From contig NTXX01000028.1 of NCBI GenBank assembly GCA_002559145.1, forward strand, positions 41,651-105,650: a stretch of DNA of 64,000 nucleotides. The letters run 5' to 3'. Of the stretch, positions 33,641 to 43,246 are shown in pieces (within the stretch, counting starts at the first letter, position 1; every line of letters begins with the position of its first letter). The stretch is from Bacillus sp. AFS006103 (GTDB lineage: Bacteria > Bacillota > Bacilli > Bacillales > Cytobacillaceae). The notes beneath the pieces were generated by a model that was not told the origin of the DNA, did no database searches, and was given only the letters and a program-made list of their open reading frames with translations. A program made the position numbers and the translations under genes.

Positions 33641-35188
33641 ATGGGAATAACAATGACAGGAAATGAAATGATAAGTGTAATTTCAACAGTTGAAGTCATG
33701 CAATTCATGACACATAATAGCCTGCATTTATACAAGAAAAAAGGCTCCAGTGGACCATTTAGTAGAGTTGTAGCTTACTCGAAAACCGTGCATGAGGATC
33801 CACATCGTAAAGGTATAGTCTTCGTATCGCCGTCAAAAGCCGCTCTTATGGATGGAAAAGGTTACATCGTGACTTCGTATGAAACACTGCACGAGAAGTA
33901 TCAGAGGTTGTCTCATTGGACGCCAAATACCTATCGTGGTGGTACATACTATGAATTCAAAAACCGAATAATTAAAGGACACGAGCGTGAGAATTTAAAA
34001 CAAATCAATGTCATTAGTATCGATATTGATACAAAAGAAGTAGACCTATACGCTCTTTATTTAGGATGTGAAGAACTAGGGTTGCCTCGGCCAAATCTCC
34101 TACTGGAGACCCCAAGAGGGTTCCAGGGCTTCTTTGTGCTGGATACGCCTTTTTATATACATAAAAATCAAGATTACAAGGCTTTGAGAGTAGCGGAACG
34201 CTTGTCAGATAATGTTCGAAAAGCATTAAGTAAATATGTTCCAGTTGATACATCATGTGTGCCCTTCGGCTTTTATCGTATTCCTAGAGAAGACAATACG
34301 CTTGATTTTTACGATCACCCCGCAAGCACTAGCAGGCTTATAGAATGGTCCAGGCAGTATGAGGAACAAGAGAAAAGAGCCTTTTTGCGGGTTGTTTACA
34401 ACAAAGACGATTCAGCTTTTGATCAAACGTCTTCTGACTGGTATCGTGCACTGATCTGTGCTACCGATATTCAAAAAGGCCATCATGGAGCCAGCCGTAA
34501 CAATGCTCTTTTAACTATGGCCATTGCTAACTATGCTAGTGGAAAGTCTATTGAAGAAGCCTATGACGAGTTAGATCAATTCAATAGCAATTTGGAGCAT
34601 CCTCTATCAAAACATGAATTTGAACGAACTTTGAGAAGTGCTTATTCTGGTAAGTATAAAGGGGCAAAACGTAGTTATGTAGAGGGTTTGCTTGATTTAT
34701 GGACGGATGGACAAGTTCAATTTTCCGGAAGGGAAGGTTGGTATAAATTTAAAAAACCCCGTGAAGAACGGATACGCTCCCATTACGAAGAGAGAGAAGA
34801 AGATATTATTGCCTATTTAGAAGCCCATACAAGCCCGGAAACGGCGTTTTTAGAGGGTTCTTTAAATACGCTTGCAGAATCATTCGGTATGGCTGTATCC
34901 ACCCTTAAAGAAGTCCTGAAGCGTTCAAAAAAAATAATAAAGCGTAGTATTGGCCAAGGGCGTGCAGCTGTCACAAAAGTAGCCTGTCGATCTATGCTTT
35001 TAAAAAGGCTGCTGCGGTTACGAAAAAACCAAATTGAGCAAGCTCAATTATCATGTGTTGAATTAATGCCGGAATTGAATACAACTATTCGCACATTACC
35101 TATGCCAACGTTAGAAACAGAGCTAGTGCTTCACGAAGTTGATTTATTGTATCGATCAGGAATTTCTCCGCCATCTAGGGCAGGCTAA
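33641..35188 (+). CDS. primase-type plasmid replication protein
   Basis: The reading frame opens at 33575, but the ATG at 33641 has AGAAGGTG 6 bases upstream and is preferred (515 residues). Residues ~110-180 have the archaeo-eukaryotic-primase pattern NVISIDIDTKEV and GFQGFFVLDTP. Residues ~270-340 (ASRNNALLTMAIANYASG ... EFERTLRSAYSGKY) match the PriCT_1 primase C-terminal domain of Gram-positive plasmid Rep proteins. An HTH-like region (LAESFGMAVSTLKEVLKR) follows. It should start plasmid replication, synthesising primers at an origin probably within the adjacent iterons. Confidence 0.8.
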   Translation: MGITMTGNEMISVISTVEVMQFMTHNSLHLYKKKGSSGPFSRVVAYSKTVHEDPHRKGIVFVSPSKAALMDGKGYIVTSYETLHEKYQRLSHWTPNTYRGGTYYEFKNRIIKGHERENLKQINVISIDIDTKEVDLYALYLGCEELGLPRPNLLLETPRGFQGFFVLDTPFYIHKNQDYKALRVAERLSDNVRKALSKYVPVDTSCVPFGFYRIPREDNTLDFYDHPASTSRLIEWSRQYEEQEKRAFLRVVYNKDDSAFDQTSSDWYRALICATDIQKGHHGASRNNALLTMAIANYASGKSIEEAYDELDQFNSNLEHPLSKHEFERTLRSAYSGKYKGAKRSYVEGLLDLWTDGQVQFSGREGWYKFKKPREERIRSHYEEREEDIIAYLEAHTSPETAFLEGSLNTLAESFGMAVSTLKEVLKRSKKIIKRSIGQGRAAVTKVACRSMLLKRLLRLRKNQIEQAQLSCVELMPELNTTIRTLPMPTLETELVLHEVDLLYRSGISPPSRAG

Positions 35189-35779
35189 AATTAATGAGCC
35201 AGTCTGCCAATACATATCTATACTATCCTTTGCTCGCGTTCTTGCTTCCCTATCTTTATGCTTATTCAGGCCAAGAATTCCTCTGCATGACTAGGTATCT
35301 CTTTCAGTTCGATATCTAGTTTTCGATTAGCTGGAGTAGTTTGCTAGATTAAATAAGACTAATATTATATTTCTTAAGTGGGGGTCACACAAAGTTTATA
35401 CAATATTTTATGCAGATAATTGCTGTCTGTATAGTTGGCAGTTGTTGTAAAGAAAGTCTAATGAGTTTCTGGGATTGATGGGGGAATTTGAAAAGGATAT
35501 AATGAAAGGTCAGGGTCTTATTTAGTTGTAAATAAATGTTAATTATAATTTTATTGGAGATGGGGTTAATAGGCTATTATACATATGTGAATAGTCAGAA
35601 TTCTAGTGATTTGGAATCAAATTCCATTACTTTTATTGTCAAACAAGTGTACGTGTAGTACACTGAATTCAAATTAATAGAACACAAACTATATAGATTT
35701 ATATACGTAAATCTAATGTTAATGAATGTCTTTATTATTTGCGATTTGAAATCGTTGCTCACCCCAATGATGTAAGGAA
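35189..35779. other. gene-free stretch after rep
   Basis: About 590 bases, AT-rich, only short frames without ribosome sites. Nothing recognised apart from the structured region that begins at 35780. Confidence 0.5.
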
Positions 35780-35880
35780 ATATTACCTCCTGTTTATCCC
35801 GTAACCAGCAGAAGACCTCGCCTATACTACGTAAACATAGCCGAGGTCTTCTACTACTAGTCTAAAGGCGGAGGTAATAT
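35780..35880. other. concentric nested inverted repeats, candidate oriT or structured RNA
   Basis: ATATTACCTCC (35780-35790) pairs with GGAGGTAATAT (35870-35880), and inside it AGAAGACCTCG (35810-35820) pairs with CGAGGTCTTCT (35842-35852), extended by CTAT/ATAG. Both pairs share the same centre (about 35830). The structure lies just upstream of the conjugation operon and a direct-repeat array. Confidence 0.6.
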
Positions 35881-35940
35881 AAAGTGAGATGGGGGTGTGT
35901 TGGATAGATTTTAGATGATGGAGTGAGTGGTAAAGAGGTA

Positions 35941-36032
35941 GTTCAAGAGATAAGTTCAAGTAAATGTAGTTCAAGTGAGTAAGTTCAAAGTCAAAAAATA
36001 GGTTCAAGATCAAGGTCAAGTGCTAGGTCAAA
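35941..36032 (+). repeat. direct-repeat array GTTCAAG
   Basis: GTTCAAG or close variants start at 35941, 35954, 35969, 35983, 36002, 36014 and 36026, spaced 12-19 bases. Such short iterated sites next to hairpins are typical of nic-region or regulator binding sites. The 36033-36351 part has only short frames; one membrane-like frame (VVLLFAVLIVIIVYAISCCFG) lacks a clear start. Confidence 0.6.
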
Positions 36033-36351
36033 AAGAGGAATGATAAGGACTTAATGGTGAAAGAGGAAAAATTGAATATTATGATTCTAGGTAAGTATTC
36101 TTAAGGTTTGTCAGGGGAGAATTGTATATTTTTCTATAATTCCCGATGCATAATTATTCATCTCCAGTGATTCTTATTCCGAGAATTGGTGGATTAAAGC
36201 TTATGTGGGTGAGCGTGAAAATGCTTAAACTTAGTTGTACTGTTGTTTGCGGTATTAATTGTAATTATTGTTTATGCAATTAGTTGTTGTTTTGGTAAAC
36301 TTCTAAAAGGGAGAGTGATTCCTATATTTGGTGGTAAAGGATGATAATTTT

Positions 36352-37146
36352 ATGATGCTAAAGTACACTTCGTTAAAAGAAAAAGATTTAGAATACCTTT
36401 CGTTTATTTTGAGAAATGGGATGGTGACGGCCAAACAGATTATGTTGAAATTCTGTGAGCCGAATATTCACCGAGTATACCGAAGGCTTCGGAAATTGGA
36501 ACAATACAAGTACGTGAAGCATGAACGTATTGCGCATAAGGTTGGAGTATATCTCGGCACAATTGATGCCCGGAAGATTACGAATGTGAATGTAACCGTT
36601 CCGAATAAAGCAACTATTTACACCATGCAGCATGATCTTCTTATCACCGATCTTATTTTGTTTTATGAGTTTCAAGCGAATAAGCAGGGAGTTGAATTTA
36701 AATATCGGACGGAAAGAGAAATTCGTCACTCAATGATTGGGGAGGGAGATAATCAAAGTAAATTAAAGGCCTACAATGCAATGAGGGACCGAATACCTGA
36801 TGCTGTGTTCTTTTTCAAGTCGGCTGATGAAAAGGTTACGACAACTTGGGTAGAGCTGGAACTGAATAAGAAAGAACGAAAACGATATGATGAAAAGTTT
36901 ACATTTTTTGAGGAATTGCTTTCAAGTGAACGATTAAAAGACCAGCCTTATTCTTATGATCAAGTTATTTATTTTGCTGATGATGTCAAAATACACAATG
37001 TTATCAATGAAGCGAAGCAACGATTAATTAACGCTAGTAAAATTTCAGTACGTAAAATTCCTTCGGTTATTGTGGAAGAACGTTGGGAAGAGGTGATGCC
37101 AAGTGGATCCAATGGCGAAGAGCCAGGAGCAAACACAACAGACTGA
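36352..37146 (+). CDS. replication-relaxation family protein (possible relaxase-like)
   Basis: A 264-residue protein opening with a winged helix (LKEKDLEYLSFILRNGMVTAKQIM ... VYRRLRKLEQ), then a basic domain (HDLLITDLILFYEF, RIPDAVFFF, TWVELELNKKERKRY) of the replication-relaxation family found beside coupling proteins in Gram-positive conjugative elements. In related plasmids this position holds the DNA-processing protein. The start at 36352 is chosen for AAAGGATG upstream. It overlaps the coupling-protein gene by 44 bases. No classical HUH or MobA relaxase is seen in the window, so it is the best candidate to act at oriT. Confidence 0.75.
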   Translation: MMLKYTSLKEKDLEYLSFILRNGMVTAKQIMLKFCEPNIHRVYRRLRKLEQYKYVKHERIAHKVGVYLGTIDARKITNVNVTVPNKATIYTMQHDLLITDLILFYEFQANKQGVEFKYRTEREIRHSMIGEGDNQSKLKAYNAMRDRIPDAVFFFKSADEKVTTTWVELELNKKERKRYDEKFTFFEELLSSERLKDQPYSYDQVIYFADDVKIHNVINEAKQRLINASKISVRKIPSVIVEERWEEVMPSGSNGEEPGANTTD

Positions 37147-39085
37147 AACAGATCATATCATTGGTGAACTTGTCCTGTATGGCTTGATTGGGATTATCGG
37201 GATCATCTTCTTTTTACCTGCCTTATTGGGAATGTTGATCTTTGCGATCATTCATATTTTTAAACGAGATTGGATTTCTTATGTTGCTCTTGGAGTAGGA
37301 ATTTTCCTTCTTCTTTGGCAATTTCAATCAGGTAACATACTTACTTATTTTGGATTTGTTTCAGAAATGAATATTCCTTATCTATCAACGGGTGCTGAAC
37401 GTTTTTTTAATGAAGGAAATGTCATTGGCGTCAAAACTTCTTCATATGTGATGTTAGTAGGATTAGCTTTGTTATTTTCATTCGGGTACTTTATCTTTGC
37501 GAAGTTTTTTTGGAAAAAGAGAGTGACAACCAAATCCGGCGAAGTAAAGAAGAAAAAGACAGAACAGAAATATAAAGCATTTCGTAAAAACAGAGTGAAA
37601 TTTTTGAACAAGAAGCAGCAAACATATCGAGAAAAGTCTTCTGAAGAAGTATTTGTAGGGTACACCGATTTTAAAGAACGTGTTTCTCTTGGATCCAAAG
37701 AATTAAACTATCACATGCTTGCTACAGGCGGAACAGGTACAGGTAAAACGACATTAATTGCCTCTTTAATGGAAGCCGCATTGCAACAAAATAAGCCTGT
37801 TATTTTTGTTGACGGCAAGGGCGAACGAAAATCCATGCTTGAATTTAAAGCCTTGTGTGAAGCGTATGGCAGAAAGGTCTATCTGTTTTCTGAAATGGAT
37901 GATTTAACGTATAACCCTATTAAAAACGGAACCCCTACTGAAACCCGAGATAAGCTTATGTCCTTGTTTAGTTTTTCGAGTGAGGGGGACGGGGCGTATT
38001 ATACGGATATTGCTTCCCGTTATCTACAGCTTGTCGTTAAACTTATCGATGAAGCGGGTGTTCCAAGAGATTTTAAGACCATTGCGCGATTAACGAACTT
38101 TAAGTACATGAATGAATTTTTTAAAGAACACAGTATAGAGGTAGAAATTGAGGAAGAGATCGAGGTTGAAGTAGAAGAGAAGATTGTGATCGGAAAGCCA
38201 GAACAAATGTCTCTGGATGATGATTTAAGCGATTTTATTGCTCCTTCTGAGCCAAAGATCGAGACGGTTAAAACAATAGTTTTAGAGAAGCGTAAACGAT
38301 CCGTAACGAAACTTCAAGAGGGAATGAAACGTATCAAGAAAATATTGGATGATGAATTTCCTGAATCGATTGTAGAAGGGTGTCTTACCCGTCTGAAAAT
38401 GCAATTAGGTGAGTTGTTAGAATCTGATTTAGGTCATTTATTTGTAGAAAGTGAAAAGGGAATTGACCTTCAAGCGATTACAGATCAAAACGACGTTGTC
38501 ATTTTTAGTATATCTGGAAGCCGATATGCTGATTACATAAAAAAGATCGGAAAGATGATCATTCTTGACGTTAATAGTTTAGTAGCTTACAGACAGGTGC
38601 AAGGAAGAAAGGCCATTTTTGGAGTATATGACGAATTTTCTGCTTATGGAGATCGGCGAATTGTAGACATTGTTAATAAATCACGTTCAGCCGGCTTCGA
38701 ATGTATTATTTCTACACAAACGTTATCCGATATTGATGCGGTTGACCCGATTATGACCGAACAGATTATCTCAAACTGTAACATTATTGCCACTGGCCGT
38801 GTCAATTCATCTAAGGATGCTGAGCGAATAGCACAAGTTTTCGGTACGTTCTCCGATCGGGAAATTACGCAGCAGGTTGAGAAAAAATATCCTCACCTAC
38901 GTTATGAAGCTAATATGGGGACCGTGCGAGATGTAGAACGATTTAAAGCCAATCCAAGCGAAATTAAAAATCTCCAAATCGGTGAAATTTTTATTAATCG
39001 AAAAATGATTGAGGAAGAGGGAAGTGATACCTATTTTCGCCGTGTATATGTCCGAAATGCCTTAGAAATAGGAGGGATTAAATGA
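37103..39085 (+). CDS. tcpA: TcpA/VirD4-like conjugative coupling ATPase
   Basis: A 660-residue hexameric DNA-pump type ATPase linking the DNA-protein complex to the secretion channel. Three to four N-terminal membrane segments (residues ~20-140), Walker A GGTGTGKTT (~210-218), Walker B FGVYDEFSAYGD (~510), and the TraD/VirD4-like SRSAGFECIISTQ motif. An acidic insert (residues ~345-400) may contact partners. GTG start with GAGGTGATG upstream, inside the end of the preceding gene. It overlaps the next gene by four bases. Confidence 0.9.
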   Translation: MDPMAKSQEQTQQTETDHIIGELVLYGLIGIIGIIFFLPALLGMLIFAIIHIFKRDWISYVALGVGIFLLLWQFQSGNILTYFGFVSEMNIPYLSTGAERFFNEGNVIGVKTSSYVMLVGLALLFSFGYFIFAKFFWKKRVTTKSGEVKKKKTEQKYKAFRKNRVKFLNKKQQTYREKSSEEVFVGYTDFKERVSLGSKELNYHMLATGGTGTGKTTLIASLMEAALQQNKPVIFVDGKGERKSMLEFKALCEAYGRKVYLFSEMDDLTYNPIKNGTPTETRDKLMSLFSFSSEGDGAYYTDIASRYLQLVVKLIDEAGVPRDFKTIARLTNFKYMNEFFKEHSIEVEIEEEIEVEVEEKIVIGKPEQMSLDDDLSDFIAPSEPKIETVKTIVLEKRKRSVTKLQEGMKRIKKILDDEFPESIVEGCLTRLKMQLGELLESDLGHLFVESEKGIDLQAITDQNDVVIFSISGSRYADYIKKIGKMIILDVNSLVAYRQVQGRKAIFGVYDEFSAYGDRRIVDIVNKSRSAGFECIISTQTLSDIDAVDPIMTEQIISNCNIIATGRVNSSKDAERIAQVFGTFSDREITQQVEKKYPHLRYEANMGTVRDVERFKANPSEIKNLQIGEIFINRKMIEEEGSDTYFRRVYVRNALEIGGIK

Positions 39086-40161
39086 GTTTTTTCGGCAAAT
39101 TGATGGGTGGGCTAAAAAAAAATGCAGAACAAGGTAGAAAGAAAGTCCTAAAAGATGAAAGACGTCTGAGATCCTCTCGTTTTAATGGAAGAAGGGTCTT
39201 CTCCATCCTATTTTGGTTGGTGCTAGTGGGAGTCATTTTTTTCGCTTTCCAATCATGGGCTAGGACAGGGTTTTTAAATGAAAAAGTAAATGGATATCAG
39301 GCTAAAGCAGCAGCGCAAATCGCCAGTTTATATAAGGTGGGTTTTGCCAATTCGCCTGCTGGTAAAACTTATGCCAATCAGTTTATAGATACTTATATCA
39401 ATGTATCGAATGATGAAAAAGAGCGAGAGGAACGAGCAAAAACACTTCAACGTTTCCTTGCTGAAGGCTTAAAAGTAGGAGAGTTAGAGAATCTTACAGC
39501 GTTTCAAGGAAAACGTGTTTTGAAGAGTGCTAGCTTATATGATGTGGAGAATGTAAACGAAGATGCAGCCAGTTATGTGTACGCAATCGAATATGAACTT
39601 TTCAAGGTCATTGAAAAAAAAGAACAAGTAGATGTTAAGAAGATAAACAATGAAGGCAAAGAAGATGTAGGAAAAGAGGACAAGGTTACGAAAAGTGACG
39701 AATCGCTAGGAGTTAAAGAGCAAATGATTGTTGTTCGACTTGGAACCGACGGGAACTCTTTCAATGTGATTGAACAGCCCTATTATCAAGCTCTACCGAG
39801 CGAGACGCGAATGGTAGCTGTCCAAGATCAAACTGATCAATCAAAAAAGAATGTGAAAATTGAGGATCAAATGAAACAGTTTGCTACACAGTTCTTCACT
39901 TCGTATACGACCAATTCTATTGAGGAGATGTCATACTTAATGGAAAATCCCGAGTCTCTTAAAGAACTTTATGAGTACAAGGGATTGGAAGACTTTGTCG
40001 TCTATGATGGAAAGAAAGAAGGTCAATACATTGTGAAGGCTCTTGTGCTCTTACAGGAGGCCAATACGGGGCTACAAACGAAACATCCGTTTACTCTTGT
40101 TGTGAACAAAGAGAACAATAAATTTTATGTTCAAGAATTAAAACATACTTTAGGAGGATGA
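39082..40161 (+). CDS. tcpC: TcpC-like conjugation protein
   Basis: A 359-residue protein with one N-terminal membrane helix (residues ~35-55) and two extracytoplasmic NTF2-like domains separated by a charged linker (KKINNEGKEDVGKEDK). This is the architecture of TcpC (pCW3) and ConC (ICEBs1), VirB8-like parts of the channel in the cell envelope. ATGAGT start overlaps the coupling-protein stop (ATGA). Confidence 0.85.
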   Translation: MSFFGKLMGGLKKNAEQGRKKVLKDERRLRSSRFNGRRVFSILFWLVLVGVIFFAFQSWARTGFLNEKVNGYQAKAAAQIASLYKVGFANSPAGKTYANQFIDTYINVSNDEKEREERAKTLQRFLAEGLKVGELENLTAFQGKRVLKSASLYDVENVNEDAASYVYAIEYELFKVIEKKEQVDVKKINNEGKEDVGKEDKVTKSDESLGVKEQMIVVRLGTDGNSFNVIEQPYYQALPSETRMVAVQDQTDQSKKNVKIEDQMKQFATQFFTSYTTNSIEEMSYLMENPESLKELYEYKGLEDFVVYDGKKEGQYIVKALVLLQEANTGLQTKHPFTLVVNKENNKFYVQELKHTLGG

Positions 40162-40166
40162 TTTAA

Positions 40167-40397
40167 ATGCCAGATATTACAGGACTTACCCAATATGCTT
40201 CATCACAAGTCGCTGCGGTTTTGTTCATTATCATGATTATCATGATTGTTCGAGCGTTTATTTCGCAACGTTGGGGCATGTTTTTCTCTAGCTTTATCTT
40301 TGCGGTTGTCTGTTATGTGATTGTTTCTAGTCCAGGAGAGTTTGAAAGTATAGCAACTGCTATCTGGAACAAAGTAAAAAGTGGTGGTCTTAATTGA
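40167..40397 (+). CDS. TcpD-like small membrane protein
   Basis: A 76-residue protein with two membrane helices (VAAVLFIIMIIMIVRAFI and FFSSFIFAVVCYVIV), in the position and size of TcpD/ConB-type subunits of Gram-positive secretion channels. TAGGAGGATGATTT precedes the ATG. Confidence 0.7.
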   Translation: MPDITGLTQYASSQVAAVLFIIMIIMIVRAFISQRWGMFFSSFIFAVVCYVIVSSPGEFESIATAIWNKVKSGGLN

Positions 40398-40783
40398 GAT
40401 CAGAAGCTTATAGTTACCGGAAGTTCTTCAAATACCCCTTGAAAATTTGGAAAATTGGGAAAGGTGAAAAATCTATCGTCTTTTCCAAAGGGATTGAAAT
40501 TCGGCAAATCGTTGTTGCTATTCTGATATTTGGGCTTTTGTTTTTGTTTAGAGGAAGTATTAATCAAGTTTTACCCACGGCCTTGCAACTAGCTTTTTAC
40601 GCCGTGTTGCCGTGGATGATCGCCGGAACGATTTGTAGAAGTAGACTAGATGGGAAACGCTTAGACCGTTTCTTTATTGGTTACTTCCGATATTTGTTTA
40701 CTAAACGATTCAGTTATTGCAGCTATAAACCTATTTACCAGCCTCAAATGAAAAAAGCACAGTCTTATGAGCGATTCCAATAA
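40394..40783 (+). CDS. tcpE: TcpE family conjugation membrane protein
   Basis: A 129-residue protein opening SYRKFFKYPLKIWKIGKG, the TcpE-family signature, with two membrane helices (IVVAILIFGLLFLF and ALQLAFYAVLPWMIA) and RLDGKRLDRF after them. TTG start overlapping the previous stop by four bases. It is an envelope part of the channel that works with the VirB4-like ATPase. Confidence 0.85.
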   Translation: MRSEAYSYRKFFKYPLKIWKIGKGEKSIVFSKGIEIRQIVVAILIFGLLFLFRGSINQVLPTALQLAFYAVLPWMIAGTICRSRLDGKRLDRFFIGYFRYLFTKRFSYCSYKPIYQPQMKKAQSYERFQ

Positions 40784-40795
40784 GGTGGTGGATCC

Positions 40796-43246
40796 ATGTT
40801 ACAATTTCCGATTCAATCATATAAAGAAAATGTTATCTATACGCATGAAATGGAAGCTTGGTCTTACTATCGTTTATACGAAAACACCGTAGGCGTAAAT
40901 GAGCAGGAAGCCGAAAATCATCTTGTGGACCGTCTTCAAAGGCTTGCATGGCAGTTAGCGGCCTTTGAGGAAATTGATTATAAAATCATTCCCATCCCTG
41001 TTGATATTGATAAACGGATGAATAGTCTTCAACAACAGTATGAAGGCAACTATGCGGAGATAGGGAAATATTATGCGGAACGAACAAAAGAGATTTTGCG
41101 TGAAGAAGTCAAAAATGTTGTAGAATACAAATTCTTTGTCGGTGTGAAGCTGAAACGTCGAGAACTTGATGAAAGTATCATTGGTGCCTTTTCTTCTTCT
41201 TTTAAAAGTATGAATCGATACATACAAAAGCTTGCGGGTTTTGGAGGAAATGAGGTTGATGATTTAACCGTCAGCCTGTTTGAAGAATCGGAAGAAGATG
41301 CTTATACAACCCTTACTAACTATTTAGGGGCTTACCGAGTAAAAGAGAAAGAATTACGCTATATTATCCGTCATCAGTTCGCCAGAGGTCAGAAACAACC
41401 TGACGGAGAGGGAAGTATTTATAGCCTGACGGAAGGCATGCTTGACCCAGGGAAAGCGGGATATTTACATATTAATCAGTTAGATGATGAATCTTGGTGT
41501 GCGTTTCTCCCAGTTTCAGAATTTCCGATTGATTTAAGCTATAAAGAATGGGCGTATTTCTTCCAGTCCTATAACTTTCCAGTAGAAGTCAATATGCGGA
41601 CGATTTACAAGAAGAAGAAGGAGGATGAAAACCAAACCAATACGATTAAAAAGCGTTTTCGCGACCAAGACGCTCAATTGATCGAAGCGAATGAAGATGA
41701 CGATAGCTTGATTAATACAGGGCGAGAACTTTTACATGGGTTAGAAAATCAAATTAAAAATCAAGGAAAACCACTTCTTAGAACTCACATCCATTTTGTT
41801 GTATACGGTCAGACGAAAGAGGAAGTCCGAAAAAGAGCCAGAAGGCTCATCATCGATTTTAAAGACCAACAAATTGAACTTGTGCAGCCATTAGCCGATC
41901 AACTCCTTTTATTCCATCAATCGTTACCAGCAGCCAAAATAGTAGCGGAGGATTGGGAACAAGTTCTTACTCCTGAATCGTTTGCGGAATCCCTTTTTTC
42001 TCTTACACGTAAAATTGGTAATACGGTAGGTTTTTATTTAGGGAAAAACCTATCTCATGTAGGAGAAAGCATTGAAAGCTCTCAATCTCTTGTTTTTTAC
42101 CATCCCTTTCTCGCTCATTTGGGCTTGAAAGGTTCCAAGTATTCTTCTCCCCATGTCACGATCTCGGGACCAACGGGGATGGGGAAATCTTATCTTTTAA
42201 AAGATATCTTACTAAATTCCGTCTTCTTTGGAGCCAAAATCCTTATGACGGACCCAAAAAACGAAGTCGAAAAAAAATTCAAACAGGCGCTTACGCCTGA
42301 AATGGAGCGTACAGCTCCATTTTTCAAAGAGTTAATTGAAAGCTTTAACTATATCACTCTATCGAGTGAAAGGAAGGATGCTGGGAAGCTTGACCCTCTT
42401 ACCTTTCTTGAAGGAGAGGAAGCTCAGGATGCAGCTGTAGGCATTCTTGAATATTTATCGGAGCTTCAGTCCAATGAACGGAATGTTAAAACTTCCATTT
42501 ATAAAGGTGTCCGACATATTATGCAGCAGGACAAAAAGCCAGGGCTTTTAAAGGTTGTTCGCTATTTACAAGATTCTGATGATCAAGATGTTCAAAATGT
42601 AGGTGACTTGCTTTATGAAATCGGCACAAATGGGATTGCCAAATTAATGTTTTCAGATGGTAATGTGGAAGGGATTAGCCTTAATGAACAAGTAAATATC
42701 CTGCAGATTCAAAACTTGAATCTGCCAGATGAAGGCGAAAAGGCTGCCACTCGAGATGAACACATTGCCGTTGCCCTCATGCAGCCATTAGCGAAATTTG
42801 CCACGAAATTTGCCCGTGATGATTCGGTCGTGAAGTTAACCATTTTCGAAGAAGCGTGGATGTTGATGAATACGGGCGCTGGTGATCGACTCATTAATGA
42901 ATTGTTGCGTACTGGCCGTTCCTTACGCTCAGCCGTTTATATCATTACACAGTCCACTTATGAATATAACAAGCCACAAATTAAAGAAAATATAGGAACG
43001 AAATTTGCTTTTAAAGCAAAGACGACAGAAGAAGCAGCCAATATCATTGAGTTTCTAGGCATGGAGGATAACAAAGAGAATCGGGATATGCTGAAAAACC
43101 TGACAGAAGGTCAGTGTATTGTAGAAGATATGTACGGTCGTACTGCCAAAATTCAAACGGATGTGTTGTTTAACGAATGGATTAGTGCCTTCAATACAAA
43201 AGAAAAGGACCGAGGCAGAGCAGAAACCGAGGAGGCATTTATTTGA
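40796..43246 (+). CDS. VirB4/TcpF/ConE-like secretion ATPase
   Basis: An 816-residue ATPase of the type IV secretion system. Walker A SGPTGMGKSYL lies near residue 460 and Walker B LTIFEEAWMLM near 682, followed by ITQSTYEYNKPQIKENIGTK typical of VirB4. The N-terminal half is the VirB4-specific domain. AAGGTGGTGGATCC precedes the ATG. It energises channel assembly and transfer with the coupling protein. Confidence 0.92.
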   Translation: MLQFPIQSYKENVIYTHEMEAWSYYRLYENTVGVNEQEAENHLVDRLQRLAWQLAAFEEIDYKIIPIPVDIDKRMNSLQQQYEGNYAEIGKYYAERTKEILREEVKNVVEYKFFVGVKLKRRELDESIIGAFSSSFKSMNRYIQKLAGFGGNEVDDLTVSLFEESEEDAYTTLTNYLGAYRVKEKELRYIIRHQFARGQKQPDGEGSIYSLTEGMLDPGKAGYLHINQLDDESWCAFLPVSEFPIDLSYKEWAYFFQSYNFPVEVNMRTIYKKKKEDENQTNTIKKRFRDQDAQLIEANEDDDSLINTGRELLHGLENQIKNQGKPLLRTHIHFVVYGQTKEEVRKRARRLIIDFKDQQIELVQPLADQLLLFHQSLPAAKIVAEDWEQVLTPESFAESLFSLTRKIGNTVGFYLGKNLSHVGESIESSQSLVFYHPFLAHLGLKGSKYSSPHVTISGPTGMGKSYLLKDILLNSVFFGAKILMTDPKNEVEKKFKQALTPEMERTAPFFKELIESFNYITLSSERKDAGKLDPLTFLEGEEAQDAAVGILEYLSELQSNERNVKTSIYKGVRHIMQQDKKPGLLKVVRYLQDSDDQDVQNVGDLLYEIGTNGIAKLMFSDGNVEGISLNEQVNILQIQNLNLPDEGEKAATRDEHIAVALMQPLAKFATKFARDDSVVKLTIFEEAWMLMNTGAGDRLINELLRTGRSLRSAVYIITQSTYEYNKPQIKENIGTKFAFKAKTTEEAANIIEFLGMEDNKENRDMLKNLTEGQCIVEDMYGRTAKIQTDVLFNEWISAFNTKEKDRGRAETEEAFI

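Noticed and set aside
36205..36284. Cysteine-rich 20-26 codon peptide (CTVVCGINCNYCLCN)
   Set aside because: It overlaps a membrane-like frame that reads better in another phase; no clear ribosome site. Most likely a shadow of a decayed membrane peptide.
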